Part shown: positions 4,860 through 6,522 of the stretch, one piece after another | Position numbering within the stretch: the first letter of the stretch is position 1 | How the letters are laid out: every line of letters starts with the position of its first letter | Source: an uncultured Ruminococcus sp. | Lineage (GTDB): Bacteria > Bacillota > Clostridia > Oscillospirales > Acutalibacteraceae | Direction of reading: 5' to 3' | NCBI GenBank assembly: GCA_905234305.1 | Contig: CAJOHT010000124.1 | Coordinates: 1-6,522 of the forward strand | Length of the DNA: 6,522 bases | Notes under the pieces: generated by a model | Database searches by the model: none | Seen by the model: only the letters and a program-made list of their open reading frames with translations | Told to the model about the DNA's origin: nothing | Translations under genes and position numbers: made by a program

Positions 4860-5401
4860 TGGGGACAAAATTGAATTTATCCGGGGTTGTCAGCGAGAGC
4901 ATCGTTGACGGCCCCGGTATCAGGATGACGATATTTACGCAGGGATGTCCACATCACTGCAAGGGCTGCCACAATCCCGAGACCTGGCCGTTTGAGCCTA
5001 ATCACTCGGGCGACGTAGATAAAATACTGCAAGTCGCCGTTAAAAACCCTATATTGCAGGGTTTGACATTCTCGGGCGGCGAACCTTTCTGTCAGGCTGA
5101 AGCCTTGGCTGAGTTGGCTGAGAAATGCCACAAAAACGGGCTTAACGTAATGTCCTATACGGGCTACACCTTTGAAGAACTGCTCGCGGGCAAGGACGAA
5201 CATCCCGAATGGATACGCTTGCTCGAAAACTGCGACTACCTCGTAGACGGAAAGTTTGAGCTTGAACAGCGGAGCTTGATGCTCCTGTTCAGGGGAAGCA
5301 AAAATCAAAGATTTTTAGACGTACCGAAAAGCCTTAAAGCGGGCAAAGCGATATGCGTAGATGAAGAAAAGCTATATGAAGGAACAAAAACGCGGAATTA
5401 A
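4859..5401 (+). CDS. nrdG: Anaerobic ribonucleotide reductase activating protein (radical SAM)
   Basis: NrdG uses a [4Fe-4S] cluster and S-adenosylmethionine to put the glycyl radical on NrdD. The 180-residue product is complete: the N-terminal SGVVSESIVDGPGIR, the cluster motif C30-P-H-H-C34-K-G-C37, the SAM-binding GGEP (73-76), LVDGKFELEQRS, and FRGSKNQR near the end. The tail after DVPKSLKAGK is slightly longer than in many homologues (usually about 155-175 residues). ATG 4859 overlaps the nrdD TGA by one base, with GAGGAAGAG (4842-4850) as ribosome site, so translation is coupled to nrdD. That coupling matters: early stops in nrdD as written should reduce nrdG translation. Its intact state argues that the operon was functional very recently. 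Confidence 0.95.
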   Translation: MGTKLNLSGVVSESIVDGPGIRMTIFTQGCPHHCKGCHNPETWPFEPNHSGDVDKILQVAVKNPILQGLTFSGGEPFCQAEALAELAEKCHKNGLNVMSYTGYTFEELLAGKDEHPEWIRLLENCDYLVDGKFELEQRSLMLLFRGSKNQRFLDVPKSLKAGKAICVDEEKLYEGTKTRN

Positions 5402-5421
5402 AACTCCGCGTTTACTTTTTT
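5388..5421 (+). terminator. Rho-independent terminator of nrdDG
   Basis: AAACGCGGA (5388-5396) pairs with TCCGCGTTT (5405-5413) around an 8-base loop, followed by a T run (5416-5421). The left arm is inside the last codons of nrdG and the stop lies in the loop, so the operon ends immediately. Confidence 0.85.
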
Positions 5422-5422
5422 C

Positions 5423-5451
5423 TTGTGTTTTTCGGTTTTACTTATTATAAT
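5423..5451 (+). promoter_or_regulatory. Promoter of the DUF218 gene
   Basis: TTGTGT (5423-5428), 17-base spacer, perfect TATAAT (5446-5451). The predicted start near 5458 leaves a very short leader that is essentially the ribosome site AAGGAAG (5459-5465). It follows the nrdG terminator at once, which supports separate transcription. The -35 is weak (3 of 6). Confidence 0.55.
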
Positions 5452-5472
5452 AAAATACAAGGAAGTGAAAAT

Positions 5473-6258
5473 ATGAATAAAATCCTATGTATTATAATTT
5501 TTATTATATCCTCGGCGTTCCTGTTATGGTTTATACTCCCAATTATAAAATTCGGTATATTTAACCCTGGTAACGCGCTCGGAATAACGATTTGCTTATA
5601 TCTTATGTTTTGGAGCGGCTTTAACGAGAAATACGCCGCGATAAAACACAGCCTCTGCTCCATCGAGGCGGTCAAAATAATCTGGAGGATATTCAATGTA
5701 TGTGCAGGTGCTTTCGTCGCGTACGCGGTAATTGTGAGCGCTTTAATGGTATATACGGCGTATTTTACCGCACCGTCTAATAATTCGACCGCCGTTGTAC
5801 TCGGCGCTCAGGTCAAGCCCTGGGGTCCGAGCGCGCTTTTGCAGCAACGCATAGATGCCGCCGTAGGATATCTTAAAGAAAATCCCGAAGCTAAAGCGGT
5901 AGTAACGGGCGGTCAGGGAAAGGACGAAATAATGAGCGAGGGACAATGTATGTACGATAATATTATAAAGCAGGGAATTGACGGCAAAAGGATTCTTATA
6001 GAGGATAAAGCGGTTAACACCAAGCAAAATATAAGATTCTCATACAGAATTATAAAAGATAAAAAACTAAACGAAAATATGACGGTAATAACCGACAGCT
6101 TTCACCAGCTTAGAGCAAGAATTATTGTAAATAAGCTCAAAATCAAATCAAGTATAAGCTCGGTAAACGCTGTTAATCATCAGGTAGGTATTATCACCTA
6201 CCCCACCTATTTCGTAAGAGAATGGATAGCGATTCCGTTTGAATTACTAAAAAGATAA
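5473..6258 (+). CDS. Membrane-anchored DUF218 (YdcF/SanA/ElyC-like) protein
   Basis: The 261-residue product starts with three hydrophobic segments (about residues 4-25, 35-50 and 74-98), followed by a soluble DUF218-type domain. Its signature is visible: STAVVLGAQV (105-114) with a downstream GPSALLQQR, the VVTGGQGKDE loop (143-152) followed by SEG, then ILIEDKAVNTKQN and a late ITDSFHQLRA. Family members such as SanA and ElyC are linked to envelope integrity and peptidoglycan precursor metabolism; the reaction is not established. ATG 5473 is chosen because AAGGAAGTG sits just upstream and the protein then starts at its first membrane segment; an earlier GTG (5425) falls in the predicted -35 region. 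It has its own promoter and terminator, so no operon partner is visible. Confidence 0.85.
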   Translation: MNKILCIIIFIISSAFLLWFILPIIKFGIFNPGNALGITICLYLMFWSGFNEKYAAIKHSLCSIEAVKIIWRIFNVCAGAFVAYAVIVSALMVYTAYFTAPSNNSTAVVLGAQVKPWGPSALLQQRIDAAVGYLKENPEAKAVVTGGQGKDEIMSEGQCMYDNIIKQGIDGKRILIEDKAVNTKQNIRFSYRIIKDKKLNENMTVITDSFHQLRARIIVNKLKIKSSISSVNAVNHQVGIITYPTYFVREWIAIPFELLKR

Positions 6259-6282
6259 TTTTTTAATAAATAACACAACGTA

Positions 6283-6315
6283 AAAAGGGTCGGCAAATTG
6301 CCAACCCTTTTGTTT
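6283..6315. terminator. Bidirectional terminator between convergent genes
   Basis: AAAAGGGT (6283-6290) pairs with ACCCTTTT (6304-6311), and GGC (6292-6294) with GCC (6300-6302), separated by one C/A mismatch. T runs follow on the plus strand (6308-6315) and on the minus strand (opposite the A run 6282-6286). It serves the DUF218 gene and the convergent minus-strand gene, whose stop codon overlaps its edge. Confidence 0.85.
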
Positions 6316-6520
6316 AATGCTTTGGTTTATAACGTCTTCCGTTTGAACGCGGCTGAGTCTTTTTTAGCTGAACCTCATCGGTATCAAACTTACTGCGTCT
6401 TGCAGCCTGGCGCTGCTGAGTTCTGCTCGGAGCAGAATGCGACGCTCTCTGCTGCGGGATTTCCTGACGCTTCGGAGCGTCGGGGTCAATACCCGCTTCC
6501 GCGTATTTTCTTCTAAGACG
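6314..6520 (-). CDS. C-terminal end of an unrecognised protein with a basic, Gln/Arg-rich tail
   Basis: Reading the minus strand from the window edge gives an uninterrupted frame of 68 codons that ends at TAA (6316-6314), right at the bidirectional terminator. The visible end starts RLRRKYAEAGIDPDAPKRQ and finishes NGRRYKPKH. It is rich in Arg, Lys, Gln and Ser and looks disordered, as in the tails of RNA-binding, membrane-insertion or cell-wall proteins. I do not recognise the family. The start lies outside the window. A plus-strand open frame over the same bases (6298-6516) is judged spurious: it begins inside the terminator and has no ribosome site. Confidence 0.65.
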   Translation of the reverse strand, partial: RLRRKYAEAGIDPDAPKRQEIPQQRASHSAPSRTQQRQAARRSKFDTDEVQLKKTQPRSNGRRYKPKH

Positions 6521-6522
6521 TT

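Overview
The window looks like chromosomal DNA of an anaerobic, low-to-moderate GC Gram-positive of the Clostridia, most likely Ruminococcus-like (Oscillospiraceae). This is inferred from four things: a secreted protein with Thr/Glu/Ala linkers and a Lys-rich C-terminal module, an oxygen-sensitive class III ribonucleotide reductase operon (nrdDG), a CxxxCxxC activase, and strong Shine-Dalgarno and TTGACx-17-TATAAT signals. No rRNA, tRNA, CRISPR array, transposase or phage gene was seen.

Layout. (1) Bases 2-1924 on + hold one reading frame for a secreted, probably carbohydrate (starch?)-binding surface protein. Its 5' end is cut off by the window and an in-frame TAA at 1157-1159 breaks it. It has a signal peptide, two X25-like beta-sandwich modules, a tandem-repeat Thr-rich linker, a third module, a second linker and a Lys-rich tail. 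(2) Bases 1925-2547 are a non-coding gap. It holds a strong terminator, several hairpins, a stretch bounded by heptad repeats in opposite orientation, and the nrdD control region: promoter, palindromic NrdR box, an inverted repeat at the -35 and a good RBS. (3) Bases 2548-4859 are nrdD, recognisable end to end but broken twice. About 25 conserved residues are replaced by 48 AT-rich bases containing a stop (3526-3573), and a deletion of about 22 bases shifts the frame at 4218-4221. (4) Bases 4859-5401 are an intact, translationally coupled nrdG, ending in a terminator. (5) Bases 5473-6258 are a membrane-anchored DUF218/YdcF-like protein with its own promoter. (6) A bidirectional terminator separates it from the 3' end of a minus-strand gene (6314-6520) of unknown function.

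How the parts work together: NrdD makes deoxyribonucleotides anaerobically and NrdG installs its glycyl radical; NrdR would repress the operon when dATP is plentiful. The surface protein and the DUF218 protein are not obviously linked to this.

The main oddity is three coding lesions within about 3.1 kb, in genes whose sequence is otherwise well conserved. Either this is very recent gene decay, with another RNR elsewhere in the genome, or the assembly or consensus is faulty. The sequence alone cannot decide. I see no convincing new biological system; the best leads are the foreign-looking patch in nrdD, the codon-usage switch across the linker of the surface protein, and the heptad-repeat-bounded intergenic element.
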